Source: CAIYPH01 sp043744375 (GTDB lineage: Bacteria > Pseudomonadota > Alphaproteobacteria > Acetobacterales > Acetobacteraceae). Taken from it: DNA of 64,000 nt. The stretch is from the NCBI GenBank assembly GCA_043744375.1, contig JAYTUU010000067.1:1-64000 (forward strand), written 5' to 3'. Shown piece by piece: positions 17,325-25,743 of this stretch (within the stretch, counting starts at the first letter, position 1; each line of letters begins with the position of its first letter). The notes below the pieces were generated by a model, which worked only from the letters and a program-made list of their open reading frames with translations, was not told the DNA's origin and searched no databases. Both the position numbers and the translations under genes were made by a program.

Positions 17325-18170
17325 TCAGGCAGCGATAACCGTTTGCGTCTGCTCGCCCAGTCCGGCAATGCCGAGATGCATGGTCTGCCCCACCTTGAGA
17401 AAGATCGGGTTGGGCTTCTTGCCGAGGCCCACACCAGGCGGCGTGCCAGTGGCAATCACGTCCCCGGCATGCAACGTGATGAAATGACTCACGTACGAAA
17501 CGATCTCCTTCACACCGAAGATCATCGTCTTGGTGCTGCCGTCCTGCATCCGCTTGCCGTCGATATCGAGCCACATATGCAGGTTCTGCGGATCGGCGAT
17601 CTCATCCTTCGTCACCATCCACGGCCCGGTAGGCCCGAACGTATCCGCACCTTTGCCCTTGTCCCAGGTGCCCCCACGCTCGGATTGAAACTCCCGCTCG
17701 CTGACATCGTTGATCACGCAATAGCCGGCGACATGCTTCATCGCGTCAGCCTCAGTGACGTAGCGCGCTGTCGTTCCTATGATGATCCCGAGTTCGACCT
17801 CCCAGTCCATCTTCTTGGAGCCACGCGGCATCTTCACGTTATCATTCGGCCCAGTATACGCACCGAGTGATTTGAGGAACACGATTGGCTCCTTCGGAAT
17901 CGGCGCGCCCGTCTCGGCCGCATGGTCGGCATAGTTCAGGCCGATGCACACGAAGTTCAGCGGCCGCGCCACACAGGCGCCCAGCCGCGGCTTGCCTTTC
18001 ACCAGCGGCAGGCTCGCCGGATCGATCTTTGCCAGCTTGCGCAGGCTCGCCGGCGACAATGTGCCGGCGTCAACATCGGCAATCACGCCTGAGAGATCGC
18101 GGATCTTGCCATCCGCATCCAATACGCCGGGCTTCTCCGCGCCGGCCTTGCCATACCGCAACAGTTTCAT
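17325..18170 (-). CDS. fumarylacetoacetate hydrolase family protein
   Basis: The 281-residue protein has the FAH fold signature: NFVCIGLNYADHA, EPIVFLKS, the metal ligands in DWEVELGIIIG and VINDVSEREFQ, and GTPPGVGLG. Members hydrolyse C-C bonds in 2,4-diketo acids, for example 2,4-diketo-3-deoxy-L-fuconate or -rhamnonate, or act as ureidoglycolate lyases. Between an SDR and an IlvD/Edd dehydratase the diketo-acid hydrolase role is the best guess: it would release pyruvate and a C3 acid. The SDR gene ends 15 bases upstream, indicating one transcript. Confidence 0.87.
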   Translation of the reverse strand: MKLLRYGKAGAEKPGVLDADGKIRDLSGVIADVDAGTLSPASLRKLAKIDPASLPLVKGKPRLGACVARPLNFVCIGLNYADHAAETGAPIPKEPIVFLKSLGAYTGPNDNVKMPRGSKKMDWEVELGIIIGTTARYVTEADAMKHVAGYCVINDVSEREFQSERGGTWDKGKGADTFGPTGPWMVTKDEIADPQNLHMWLDIDGKRMQDGSTKTMIFGVKEIVSYVSHFITLHAGDVIATGTPPGVGLGKKPNPIFLKVGQTMHLGIAGLGEQTQTVIAA

Positions 18171-18185
18171 TTTCGTTCGCCTCTG

Positions 18186-18935
18186 TTAAAGAGAAATGCC
18201 CCCGTCAATGACCAGGGATTGCCCGGTCACGAACACCGATTCATCGCTGGCCAGATACACCGCCAGTGCCGCAATCTCCGCCGCCGTGCCGAGCCGCCCC
18301 AAGGGCTGCCGCGCCACGAACGCCGCCCGCGCCGCATCGACCGACCCGGCCGCCGCCGCATTCGCCGCGATCCGCTCATCCAGACTCGGCGACTGCACCG
18401 TCCCCGGACAGATACAGTTGCAACGCACCCCCTGTTTGACGAAATCTGCAGCTACCGACTTCGTCAATCCAATCACCGCCGCCTTGGATGCACCATACAC
18501 GAAACGGTTCGGAATGCCCTTCACGCTGCTCGCCACCGAGGCCATATTCACGATCGAACCGCCGCCCTTGCCGATCATCCCCGGCAGAAAAGCGCGGATC
18601 ATCCGAAACATCGAGCGCACGTTCAGGTCAAACGCGAAATCCCACTCGTCCTCCGAGGCCTCCAGAACGGTGCCCTGATGCACGAAACCGGCACAATTGA
18701 ATACGACATCCACCGGCCCCAGAAACTCCACCATCCCCGCTACGGCTTTGGCATCAAGAACGTCGAGCACTCCCGTCTTCAATCCGGGGCCAGCGATCTG
18801 AGCGACCTTGGCCGCATTGATGTCGGTCGCAAACACCTGTGCGCCTTCCGCAGCAAAGGCGAGCGCCGTGGCTCGCCCAATGCCCTGCGCCGCCGCAGTA
18901 ACGATCGCCGTCTTACCCGCCAGCCGCCGTGCCAT
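18186..18935 (-). CDS. short-chain dehydrogenase (2-keto-3-deoxy-fuconate dehydrogenase-like)
   Basis: The 249-residue SDR has the cofactor motif TAAAQGIG, an acidic Asp at the end of the second strand (FATDIN, favouring NAD), NCAG, catalytic Ser in NMASVASS and YGASK. It ends with TGQSLVIDGG. ATG 18935 is preceded by GGAGGAG. Its pattern, especially the short DVLDAKAV region, resembles dehydrogenases of 2-keto-3-deoxy-L-fuconate and the related BDH2 group. Placement between the IlvD/Edd and FAH genes matches the fuconate-type diketo route, though the substrate is inferred. Confidence 0.85.
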   Translation of the reverse strand: MARRLAGKTAIVTAAAQGIGRATALAFAAEGAQVFATDINAAKVAQIAGPGLKTGVLDVLDAKAVAGMVEFLGPVDVVFNCAGFVHQGTVLEASEDEWDFAFDLNVRSMFRMIRAFLPGMIGKGGGSIVNMASVASSVKGIPNRFVYGASKAAVIGLTKSVAADFVKQGVRCNCICPGTVQSPSLDERIAANAAAAGSVDAARAAFVARQPLGRLGTAAEIAALAVYLASDESVFVTGQSLVIDGGISL

Positions 18936-18960
18936 ACTCGTTCTCCTCCCAGCGCCGCGT

Positions 18961-20757
18961 TCAGTGATTGTTCCGGCTCTCGCCCCGCGTCTCAAGAATA
19001 TTGAGATACAGCGTCGCCGGCTCAAGGCAACTCCCCTGCCCCATCTGCCCAACCATGCTGCGGAATATTTCTTCCCATGGCGTTTGGCTGACGAGTTGCG
19101 GCGCCGTCCACGCCGCCCGCCGCGCCGCCAACTCGCCCTCCGGCAGCACCACATCAACCTTGCGCGTATTGAGATCAACGCGGATCAAATCGCCGGTCTT
19201 CAACAGCGCCAGCCCGCCACCGACCGCCGCCTCCGGCGACACGTTCAGGATCGACGGCGCGCCCGATGTGCCCGACTGCCGTCCATCGCCCATCGTCGGC
19301 AACACATTGATCCCCCGCTTCAACATCGAAGCTGGCGGCTGCATGTTCACCACCTCCGCACTCCCAGGATAGCCCACCGGACCACAATTGCGGATGATCA
19401 GGATCGACTGCTCCTCGACCCCGAGGTCAGGGTCCTCGATGCGGTTGTGATAATCCTCCGGCCCTTCGAACACGATCGCCTTGCCCTCGAACACGTTGGG
19501 CCGATCCGGATTGGCCAAGAAACGATCATGGAACTCCTGATCGATTCCGCTCACCTTGATCACAGCGCTGTCGAAAATATTGCCGGACAACACGATATAC
19601 CCGGCCCGATCCTTCATCGGCGTCGCAAAAGCGCGGATCACCTCGCGATCGCCATCCGGCACGCCCGCCAAATTCTCCGCCAGCGTCTTGCCCGAAACCG
19701 TCATCGCGTCGCCATGCAGCTTACCCGCCTGCAACAGCTCCTTCAGCATCGCCGGCACGCCGCCCGCGCGATGGAATGCCTCGCCCAGAAACCGCCCGGT
19801 CGGCTGCAAATCCACCAGCTGCGGAATCTCTGGCCCCAGGCGCTGCCAATCCTCCAGCGTGTGATCCACCCCCATATGCCGCGCGATCGCGATCATCGAG
19901 ATCGGGCAATTCGAACTCGCCCCCAGCGCCGCCGCGGCCACCACCGCGTTCTCGAACGCCTTCTTGGTCATGATATCCGATGGCCGCAAATTCTCCCCGA
20001 CCATGCCGACAATCCGCCGCCCCGTCTCATACGCCATCTGCCCGCGCTCGCGATGCGGCCCCGGGATCATCGCGCATCCCGGCAACGACATCCCCAGCGT
20101 TTCCGCCAGCGAATTCATCGAACTCGCCGTGCCCATCGTATTGCAATGCCCCACCGACGGCGCCGAGGAGGCCACCATTTTCATGAACTCCTCGTAATTG
20201 ATCTTGCCCTCCGCGTAGAGCTTCCGCCCCTCCCAGACGATCGTCCCCGACCCCGAAAGCCGCCCTTGCCACCAGCCATCCAGCATCGGCCCGCCCGACA
20301 GCACGATCGACGGAATATTGACCGTTGCAGCCCCCATCAGCATCGCCGGCGTCGTCTTGTCGCAGCCGGTGGTCAGCACCACGCCATCGATCGGATAGCC
20401 ATGCAGCACTTCGACCAACGACAGATACGCCAGGTTCCGATCCAGCGCCGCCGTCGGCCGCTTGCCCGTCTCCTGGATCGGATGCACGGGGAACTCCAGC
20501 GGAATGCCACCCGCGTCACGAATGCCGTCGCGCACCCGCCATGCCAGATCCTTGTGATGCCGGTTGCACGGCGAAAGATCGCTCCCCGTCTGCGCAATCC
20601 CGATGATCGGCTTGCCGCCCTGCAACTCCTCCCGCGTCATGCCGTAATTCAGATAGCGCTCGACATACAACGCCGTCAGCGCGGGGTCCGCGGGATTGTC
20701 GAACCACCGGCGGCTCCGCAGCCGCTTGTCGGACCCGCTGTCGTCTTGGTGCGCCAT
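18961..20757 (-). CDS. IlvD/Edd-family sugar-acid dehydratase
   Basis: The 598-residue enzyme has the [2Fe-2S] cysteine motifs SPCNRHH, TTGCDKTTPAMLMG and SVGHCNTMGTASSMN, as well as PLAWTAP-like and GPVGYPGSAEV segments near the C-terminus. The length and motifs place it with pentonate/hexonate dehydratases (L-arabonate, D-xylonate, L-fuconate-like) and not with biosynthetic IlvD. It would convert an aldonic acid to its 2-keto-3-deoxy form in the cytoplasm. ATG 20757 (MAHQDDSG) is selected; an upstream in-frame start would add 17 unlikely residues. It heads the SDR-FAH-ligase operon. Confidence 0.88.
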   Translation of the reverse strand: MAHQDDSGSDKRLRSRRWFDNPADPALTALYVERYLNYGMTREELQGGKPIIGIAQTGSDLSPCNRHHKDLAWRVRDGIRDAGGIPLEFPVHPIQETGKRPTAALDRNLAYLSLVEVLHGYPIDGVVLTTGCDKTTPAMLMGAATVNIPSIVLSGGPMLDGWWQGRLSGSGTIVWEGRKLYAEGKINYEEFMKMVASSAPSVGHCNTMGTASSMNSLAETLGMSLPGCAMIPGPHRERGQMAYETGRRIVGMVGENLRPSDIMTKKAFENAVVAAAALGASSNCPISMIAIARHMGVDHTLEDWQRLGPEIPQLVDLQPTGRFLGEAFHRAGGVPAMLKELLQAGKLHGDAMTVSGKTLAENLAGVPDGDREVIRAFATPMKDRAGYIVLSGNIFDSAVIKVSGIDQEFHDRFLANPDRPNVFEGKAIVFEGPEDYHNRIEDPDLGVEEQSILIIRNCGPVGYPGSAEVVNMQPPASMLKRGINVLPTMGDGRQSGTSGAPSILNVSPEAAVGGGLALLKTGDLIRVDLNTRKVDVVLPEGELAARRAAWTAPQLVSQTPWEEIFRSMVGQMGQGSCLEPATLYLNILETRGESRNNH

Positions 20758-20812
20758 GGTTTTCTCGCCCTCTCCCGGAAAAAGTGAAATTGCGGTTTGT
20801 TGCCGCAAGGTG

Positions 20813-21271
20813 TCAACGGGCCTTGACGGGCCGGTTGGCGAAACTCTGCTGCGGCACCCCGCGATTCAGCGACATATGCGAGTGCACACACAGCCACCGC
20901 CCGCCCGCCTGGTGAAACACCATCGTCGCCCGCCCTGGCCGATCATACGTCGACCCATCCTGATGAAACCCCGTGCTCGTCCACGGCGCCAGCACCACCG
21001 CCATCGTCGCGTCATCGCTTGCCAGCACGTGCGACCCCTCCAGATCGAACCGAAAATCCGCGGTCTTGGGCCACACATTATCCCACTGCGAGTCGATCCA
21101 CGCCTGCAACCCCGGGATCACGTTGGTGAACGTCCCGAACGCCAACGTATCAGGATGGAACAGCGGCTTTGCCGACGCATAGTCAACCTCGCGCACATAC
21201 CCGGCGAACACATCGAGCCACTGGATCAAATACGCCCGCGTCGCGGCGTCGGCATCGGGCAGGTCGGTCAT
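20813..21271 (-). CDS. SnoaL/NTF2-like protein
   Basis: The 152-residue protein fits the NTF2-like cone fold, with a first helix YLIQWLDVFAGYVREVDY, the FHPDTLAFGT loop, the central NVWPKTADFRF strand and a final GGRWLCVHSHMSL strand. Such proteins are often small isomerases, dehydratases or binding domains; no function is assigned. ATG 21271 is preceded by GGAGGG. It lies 55 bases upstream of the IlvD/Edd gene on the same strand and is probably the first gene of that operon. Confidence 0.75.
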   Translation of the reverse strand: MTDLPDADAATRAYLIQWLDVFAGYVREVDYASAKPLFHPDTLAFGTFTNVIPGLQAWIDSQWDNVWPKTADFRFDLEGSHVLASDDATMAVVLAPWTSTGFHQDGSTYDRPGRATMVFHQAGGRWLCVHSHMSLNRGVPQQSFANRPVKAR

Positions 21272-21333
21272 GGTTGTATTTCCCTCCATTCGCCGCGAGT
21301 CTACGCCACGCGACGGAATTATGGGAGGCGGCA

Positions 21334-22092
21334 ATGGCGGAAGCTCGACGTGTGATCCTGGTTACCGGCGCCGCCAGCGGCATCGGCGCCGCCGTCTGCC
21401 GCCGCATGGCCGCCCCCGGCGTGGCGCTCGTCGTCCACACCCGCAAGAACGCCGAAGCCGCCGAGCACGTCGCCGCCTCCGCCCGCACCGCCGGCGCCGA
21501 CGCCATCGTGATGCTCGCCGACCTCGCCGACCCCGCCGCCCCCGACCGCCTGGTCGCCGACACGATCGCCCATTTCGGCACCCTCGACGTCCTCGTCAGC
21601 AACGCCGGTTTCGCCGACCGCACCCGCATTGCCGCCCTCACCGACACCGATTTCGCCCGCTCCAGCGACGCCATCCAATGGGCCTTCTTCCGCCTCGCCC
21701 GCGCCGCCATGCCGCATCTGCAATCGCGCCCCCACGCCCGCATCGTCGCGGTCAGCAGCTTCGTCGCCCACAGCTACCGCCCCGACGTCACCCTCTTCCC
21801 CGCCTCCGCCGCCGCCAAAGCCGGCCTCGAAGCCCTCGTCCGCGCGCTTGCCATCGAACTCGCCCCCCACACAATCACTGTCAACGCCGTCGTCCCCGGC
21901 TTCATCCGCAAAGACCCCGGCACCCACGCCGCCATGGACCCAGCGCGCCTCGCCAAGCAGATGGAAAGCGTTCCCCTGGGGCGCCAGGGCCTGCCCGACG
22001 AAGTCGCCGCCGCCATCGCTTTCCTGGCTTCCGCCGAGGCCGGTTACATCACCGGGCAGGCGCTGCATGTGGATGGTGGGTTGGTGATGTGA
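21334..22092 (+). CDS. SDR-family oxidoreductase lacking the catalytic Tyr
   Basis: The 252-residue SDR has TGAASGIG, a basic VVHTRK after strand two (favouring NADP), SNAG, the catalytic-type Ser in AVSSF and a C-terminal GQALHVDGG. In the YxxxK position the sequence reads SAAAK, so Lys is present but the Tyr is Ser. That is unusual and may mean altered chemistry or loss of reductase activity. GGAGG (21324-21328) precedes ATG 21334. It is divergent from the NTF2-like gene and converges with uvrB. Confidence 0.82.
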   Translation: MAEARRVILVTGAASGIGAAVCRRMAAPGVALVVHTRKNAEAAEHVAASARTAGADAIVMLADLADPAAPDRLVADTIAHFGTLDVLVSNAGFADRTRIAALTDTDFARSSDAIQWAFFRLARAAMPHLQSRPHARIVAVSSFVAHSYRPDVTLFPASAAAKAGLEALVRALAIELAPHTITVNAVVPGFIRKDPGTHAAMDPARLAKQMESVPLGRQGLPDEVAAAIAFLASAEAGYITGQALHVDGGLVM

Positions 22093-22095
22093 CGG

Positions 22096-24282
22096 CTACG
22101 CCCCGCGCCGCCGCCGCCCGCCACCCTTCATCTTCTTCGGATCATACCCGCCACCCCCCGGCCCGCCAGGCTCCGGCATCCAGTCCCGCTTCGAACGCGT
22201 CACCGCCGAAGACACCGGTGGTGGCGCCAGCCCGAGGTCGAGCGCCTCCAGCCGCCGGATCTCGTCGCGCATCCGTGCGGCCTCCTCGAACTCCAGATCA
22301 GCCGCCGCCGCGCGCATCCGCTTTTCCATCTCCACAATCGCCGCCCTGAGGTCCTTGCCGACGAACTCCGCCGTCGTGCCCCGCACCGGTGCGACCGTCA
22401 CATAATCCTGCTCGAACACGCTCTCCAGCACCCTGCCGATCTGCTTGCGAATCCCCTGCGGCGTGATGCCATGCGCCTCGTTCCACGCCCGCTGCTTGTT
22501 GCGACGTCGATCGGTTTCCTCGATGGCAAACCGCAAACTCGCGGTCATCACGTCGGCATACAGAATCACCCGCCCATCGATATTCCGCGCCGCCCGCCCG
22601 ATCGTCTGGATGAGGCTCGTCTTGCTCCGCAGAAACCCTTCCTTGTCAGCATCCAGAATCGCCACCAGCGCGCACTCGGGAATGTCCAGCCCCTCGCGCA
22701 ACAAATTGATCCCCACGAGCACATCGAACACGCCGAGCCGCAGATCGCGAATAATCTCGATCCGCTCCAGCGTATCCACGTCCGAATGCAGATACCGCAC
22801 CTTCACGCCATGCTCGTTCAAGTATTCGGTGAGGTCCTCCGCCATCCGCTTGGTCAGCACCGTCACCAGCACCCGCCCGCCGCCAGCCGCCACCAGCCGG
22901 CACTCCGCCAGCAGATCATCCACCTGCCGCTCCACCGGCCGAATATCCGTCACCGGATCGATCAACCCGGTCGGCCGGATCACCTGTTCCGCGAAAACCC
23001 CAGCCGTACGCTCTATCTCCCACGGCCCCGGCGTCGCACTGACGAACACCGTCTGCGGTCGGAACCGCTCCCACTCCTCGAACTTCAGCGGCCGGTTATC
23101 GATACAGGATGGCAACCGAAACCCGTACTCGGACAGAATATTCTTGCGCGCGAAATCCCCCCGATACATCCCGCCCAGCTGCGGCACCGTCACATGGCTC
23201 TCATCGACGATCAGCAGCGCATTCTCCGGCAGATATTCAAACAATGTCGGCGGCGGCTCGCCCTGCTTCCGCCCCGACAAATACCGCGAATAATTCTCGA
23301 TGCTCTTGCACGCCCCCGTCGTCTCCATCATTTCGATGTCGAACGTGCAACGCTGCTGCAACCGTTCCGCCTCCAGCAACTTGCCCTCCGAAACAAACTG
23401 CGCCAGCCGTTCCTTGAGCTCGATCTTGATGTCCGCAATCGCCTGCGTCAGCGTCGGCCGCGGCGTCACATAATGGCTGTTTGCGTAAACGGTGATGGTC
23501 TCCAATTTCGCCGTCACCTCGCCGGTCAGCGGATCGAACTCCGCGATCGCCTCAACCTCGTCGCCAAACAACACCACCCGCCACGCTCGGTCCTCGTACT
23601 GCGCCGGATAGATATCCACCACCTCGCCGCGCAACCGGAACGTCCCCCGCTGGAACGCCGCGTCGTTGCGCCGATATTGCAACTCCACCAGCCCCTTCGC
23701 CAGCCGATCCCGATCGATCCGCCCGCCAACATCCAGCTTCACCACCATCTTCGCATAGGTCTCGACCGACCCGATGCCGTAGATGCAGGAAACCGACGCC
23801 ACCACGATCACATCGTTCCGCTCCAGCATCGCCTGCGTCGCCGCATGCCGCATCCGGTCGATCTGCTCGTTGATCTGCGAATCCTTCTCGATATACGTAT
23901 CGGTCCGCGGTACATACGCTTCCGGTTGATAGTAATCGTAGTAGGAAACAAAATACTCGACCGCATTATCCGGGAAAAATGACTTCATTTCCCCATATAA
24001 CTGCGCCGCCAGCGTCTTGTTCGGCGCCAGCACCAAAGCCGGCTTCTGCGTCGCCTCGATCACCTTGGCAATCGAGAACGTCTTGCCAGAACCCGTCACC
24101 CCCAACAGCACCTGGTCGCGCTCGCCGCCGTCGACGCCCGCCACCAACTCACGGATCGCCGCCGGCTGATCCCCCGCCGGCTCGAACTCGGACACCACCC
24201 GCAACCGGCGGGTCATCGGCCGCGCCGGCTGCTTGACGGGCATGAACAACATCGGCGACTGGCGGGTCAGAATCTCGGACAT
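22096..24282 (-). CDS. uvrB: excinuclease ABC subunit B
   Basis: The 728-residue protein is full-length UvrB: Walker A GVTGSGKTF, the beta-hairpin YYDYYQPEAYVP that clamps damaged DNA, DESH of motif II, helicase motifs V and VI (GINLLREGLDIPE, QTIGRAARN), and the C-terminal UVR domain FEEAARMRDEIRRLE. It verifies damage delivered by UvrA and recruits UvrC in nucleotide excision repair. A Gly/Lys/Arg-rich tail follows the UVR motif. A palindromic repeat fills the space to purD. Confidence 0.97.
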   Translation of the reverse strand: MSEILTRQSPMLFMPVKQPARPMTRRLRVVSEFEPAGDQPAAIRELVAGVDGGERDQVLLGVTGSGKTFSIAKVIEATQKPALVLAPNKTLAAQLYGEMKSFFPDNAVEYFVSYYDYYQPEAYVPRTDTYIEKDSQINEQIDRMRHAATQAMLERNDVIVVASVSCIYGIGSVETYAKMVVKLDVGGRIDRDRLAKGLVELQYRRNDAAFQRGTFRLRGEVVDIYPAQYEDRAWRVVLFGDEVEAIAEFDPLTGEVTAKLETITVYANSHYVTPRPTLTQAIADIKIELKERLAQFVSEGKLLEAERLQQRCTFDIEMMETTGACKSIENYSRYLSGRKQGEPPPTLFEYLPENALLIVDESHVTVPQLGGMYRGDFARKNILSEYGFRLPSCIDNRPLKFEEWERFRPQTVFVSATPGPWEIERTAGVFAEQVIRPTGLIDPVTDIRPVERQVDDLLAECRLVAAGGGRVLVTVLTKRMAEDLTEYLNEHGVKVRYLHSDVDTLERIEIIRDLRLGVFDVLVGINLLREGLDIPECALVAILDADKEGFLRSKTSLIQTIGRAARNIDGRVILYADVMTASLRFAIEETDRRRNKQRAWNEAHGITPQGIRKQIGRVLESVFEQDYVTVAPVRGTTAEFVGKDLRAAIVEMEKRMRAAAADLEFEEAARMRDEIRRLEALDLGLAPPPVSSAVTRSKRDWMPEPGGPGGGGYDPKKMKGGGRRRRGA

Positions 24283-24304
24283 GGTGGAGCCCTTTGAAGG
24301 AAAG

Positions 24305-24425
24305 AAAGGCCAGGGCGCTGCCCTGGACCCGCCAAGGGCGGAGCCCTTGGAACCCTAAAACAAATGGATTCCAAAGGCCCTGCCTTTGGTGGGGGTCCAG
24401 GGGGCAAAGCCCCTGGCCTTTCTTA
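24305..24425. repeat. GC-rich palindromic dispersed repeat, type A, copy 2
   Basis: A compound palindrome with CCAGGGCGCTGCCCTGG, CCAAGGGCGGAGCCCTTGG, CCAAAGGCCCTGCCTTTGG and CCAGGGGGCAAAGCCCCTGG. The two halves are inverted relative to each other around about 24363, so the whole element is nearly self-complementary. It matches the elements at 688-805 and 45813-45965 in design. Confidence 0.8.
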
Positions 24426-24427
24426 CC

Positions 24428-25693
24428 TCAAAGTGCCCGCCATCCGATATCCCGCCGATAAAATCCCCCAGGCCAATCAATCTTCCCCACCGCCTCATAC
24501 GCCACCGCCCGCGCCGCCCGCAGATCGCCCCCGGTCGCGCACACCGTCAGCACGCGCCCGCCCGAGGAAACCAGCACCCCGTCCAGCACCTCCGTCCCAG
24601 CATGAAACACCATCGCATCCGCCACCGCATCGGCCGCCGCAACACCACGGATCGGCGTATGCCGCATCGGCGTGCCCGGATACCCCTCAGCCGCCATCAC
24701 CACCCCGATCGCCGCCCGGTCATCCCACCGCAGAGCGAAATACTTCAACTCGCCATCAACCGCTGCCTGCAACGCCAGCAGAAAATCCGAGCGCAATCTG
24801 AGCATCAACACCTGACACTCCGGATCACCAAACCGCACGTTGAATTCGATCAGCTTCGGCCCGTCCGCCGTCAGCATCAGCCCGGCATACAGAATACCAA
24901 CAAACGGCGTCCCCCGCCGCGCCATCTCCGCCAGCGCCGGACGAATAATCCTGCTCATCGCGACATGCTCAAGCTCCGCCGTTAGTGCCGGCGGCGGCGA
25001 ATACGCCCCCATCCCCCCGGTATTCGGCCCGGTATCCCCATCCCCGACACGCTTGTGGTCCTGCGCCGCCCCGAGCGAGATCGCATGCGCCCCGTCGCAC
25101 AGCGCGAACAGACTGACCTCCTCGCCGAACATGCACTCCTCGATCACCACCGTCCGCCCGGAGTCGCCGAGGCTCCCCTCCTCCATGAACGCCGCAATCG
25201 CCGCCTCCGCCTCCGCCACGCTGGCCGCGACCACCACCCCCTTGCCCGCCGCCAACCCGTCCGCCTTCACCACAATCGGCGCGCCCCGGCGACGCACCAT
25301 CTCGCGCGCCGCCTCCGCATCGTCGAACCGCTCCCAGTCGGCCGCCGGAATGCCCGCCGCCTCGCAGATCTCGTGGGTGAAAACCTTGCTCCCCTCCAGC
25401 CGCGCCGCCGCCGCCGAAGGCCCGCAACACGCAATCCCCGCCGCCGCCATCGCGTCCGAAACCCCCGCCACCAGCGGCCCCTCCGGCCCGGGCACGACGA
25501 GATCAACCGCATTCGCCCGCGCAAACTCGACCAGCGCAAAAATGTCCATCACCCCGATCGGCACATTCTCCGCCAGATCAGCCGTCCCCGGATTGCCCGG
25601 CGCGCACCACAACTTCGTCAACAGCGGAGACGCCGACAGCGCCCAGCACAACGCATGCTCCCGCCCGCCCGACCCGATCACCAGCACCCGCAT
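24428..25693 (-). CDS. purD: phosphoribosylamine--glycine ligase
   Basis: The 421-residue enzyme has the N-terminal GSGGREHALCWAL, APGNPGT, the ATP-grasp VKADGLAAGKGV, a FGEEVSLFALCDG segment and the GPNTGGMGAYSPPP motif typical of PurD. It catalyses the second step of purine synthesis, joining glycine to phosphoribosylamine. ATG 25693 gives the standard N-terminus MRVLVIGSGGREH. It is divergent from xseA with only 50 bases between them. Confidence 0.97.
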   Translation of the reverse strand: MRVLVIGSGGREHALCWALSASPLLTKLWCAPGNPGTADLAENVPIGVMDIFALVEFARANAVDLVVPGPEGPLVAGVSDAMAAAGIACCGPSAAAARLEGSKVFTHEICEAAGIPAADWERFDDAEAAREMVRRRGAPIVVKADGLAAGKGVVVAASVAEAEAAIAAFMEEGSLGDSGRTVVIEECMFGEEVSLFALCDGAHAISLGAAQDHKRVGDGDTGPNTGGMGAYSPPPALTAELEHVAMSRIIRPALAEMARRGTPFVGILYAGLMLTADGPKLIEFNVRFGDPECQVLMLRLRSDFLLALQAAVDGELKYFALRWDDRAAIGVVMAAEGYPGTPMRHTPIRGVAAADAVADAMVFHAGTEVLDGVLVSSGGRVLTVCATGGDLRAARAVAYEAVGKIDWPGGFYRRDIGWRAL

Positions 25694-25743
25694 GTCACAC
25701 TCCACCGCTTAACCTGGCGCGCCGTCTAGCATAGGGTGACCCG

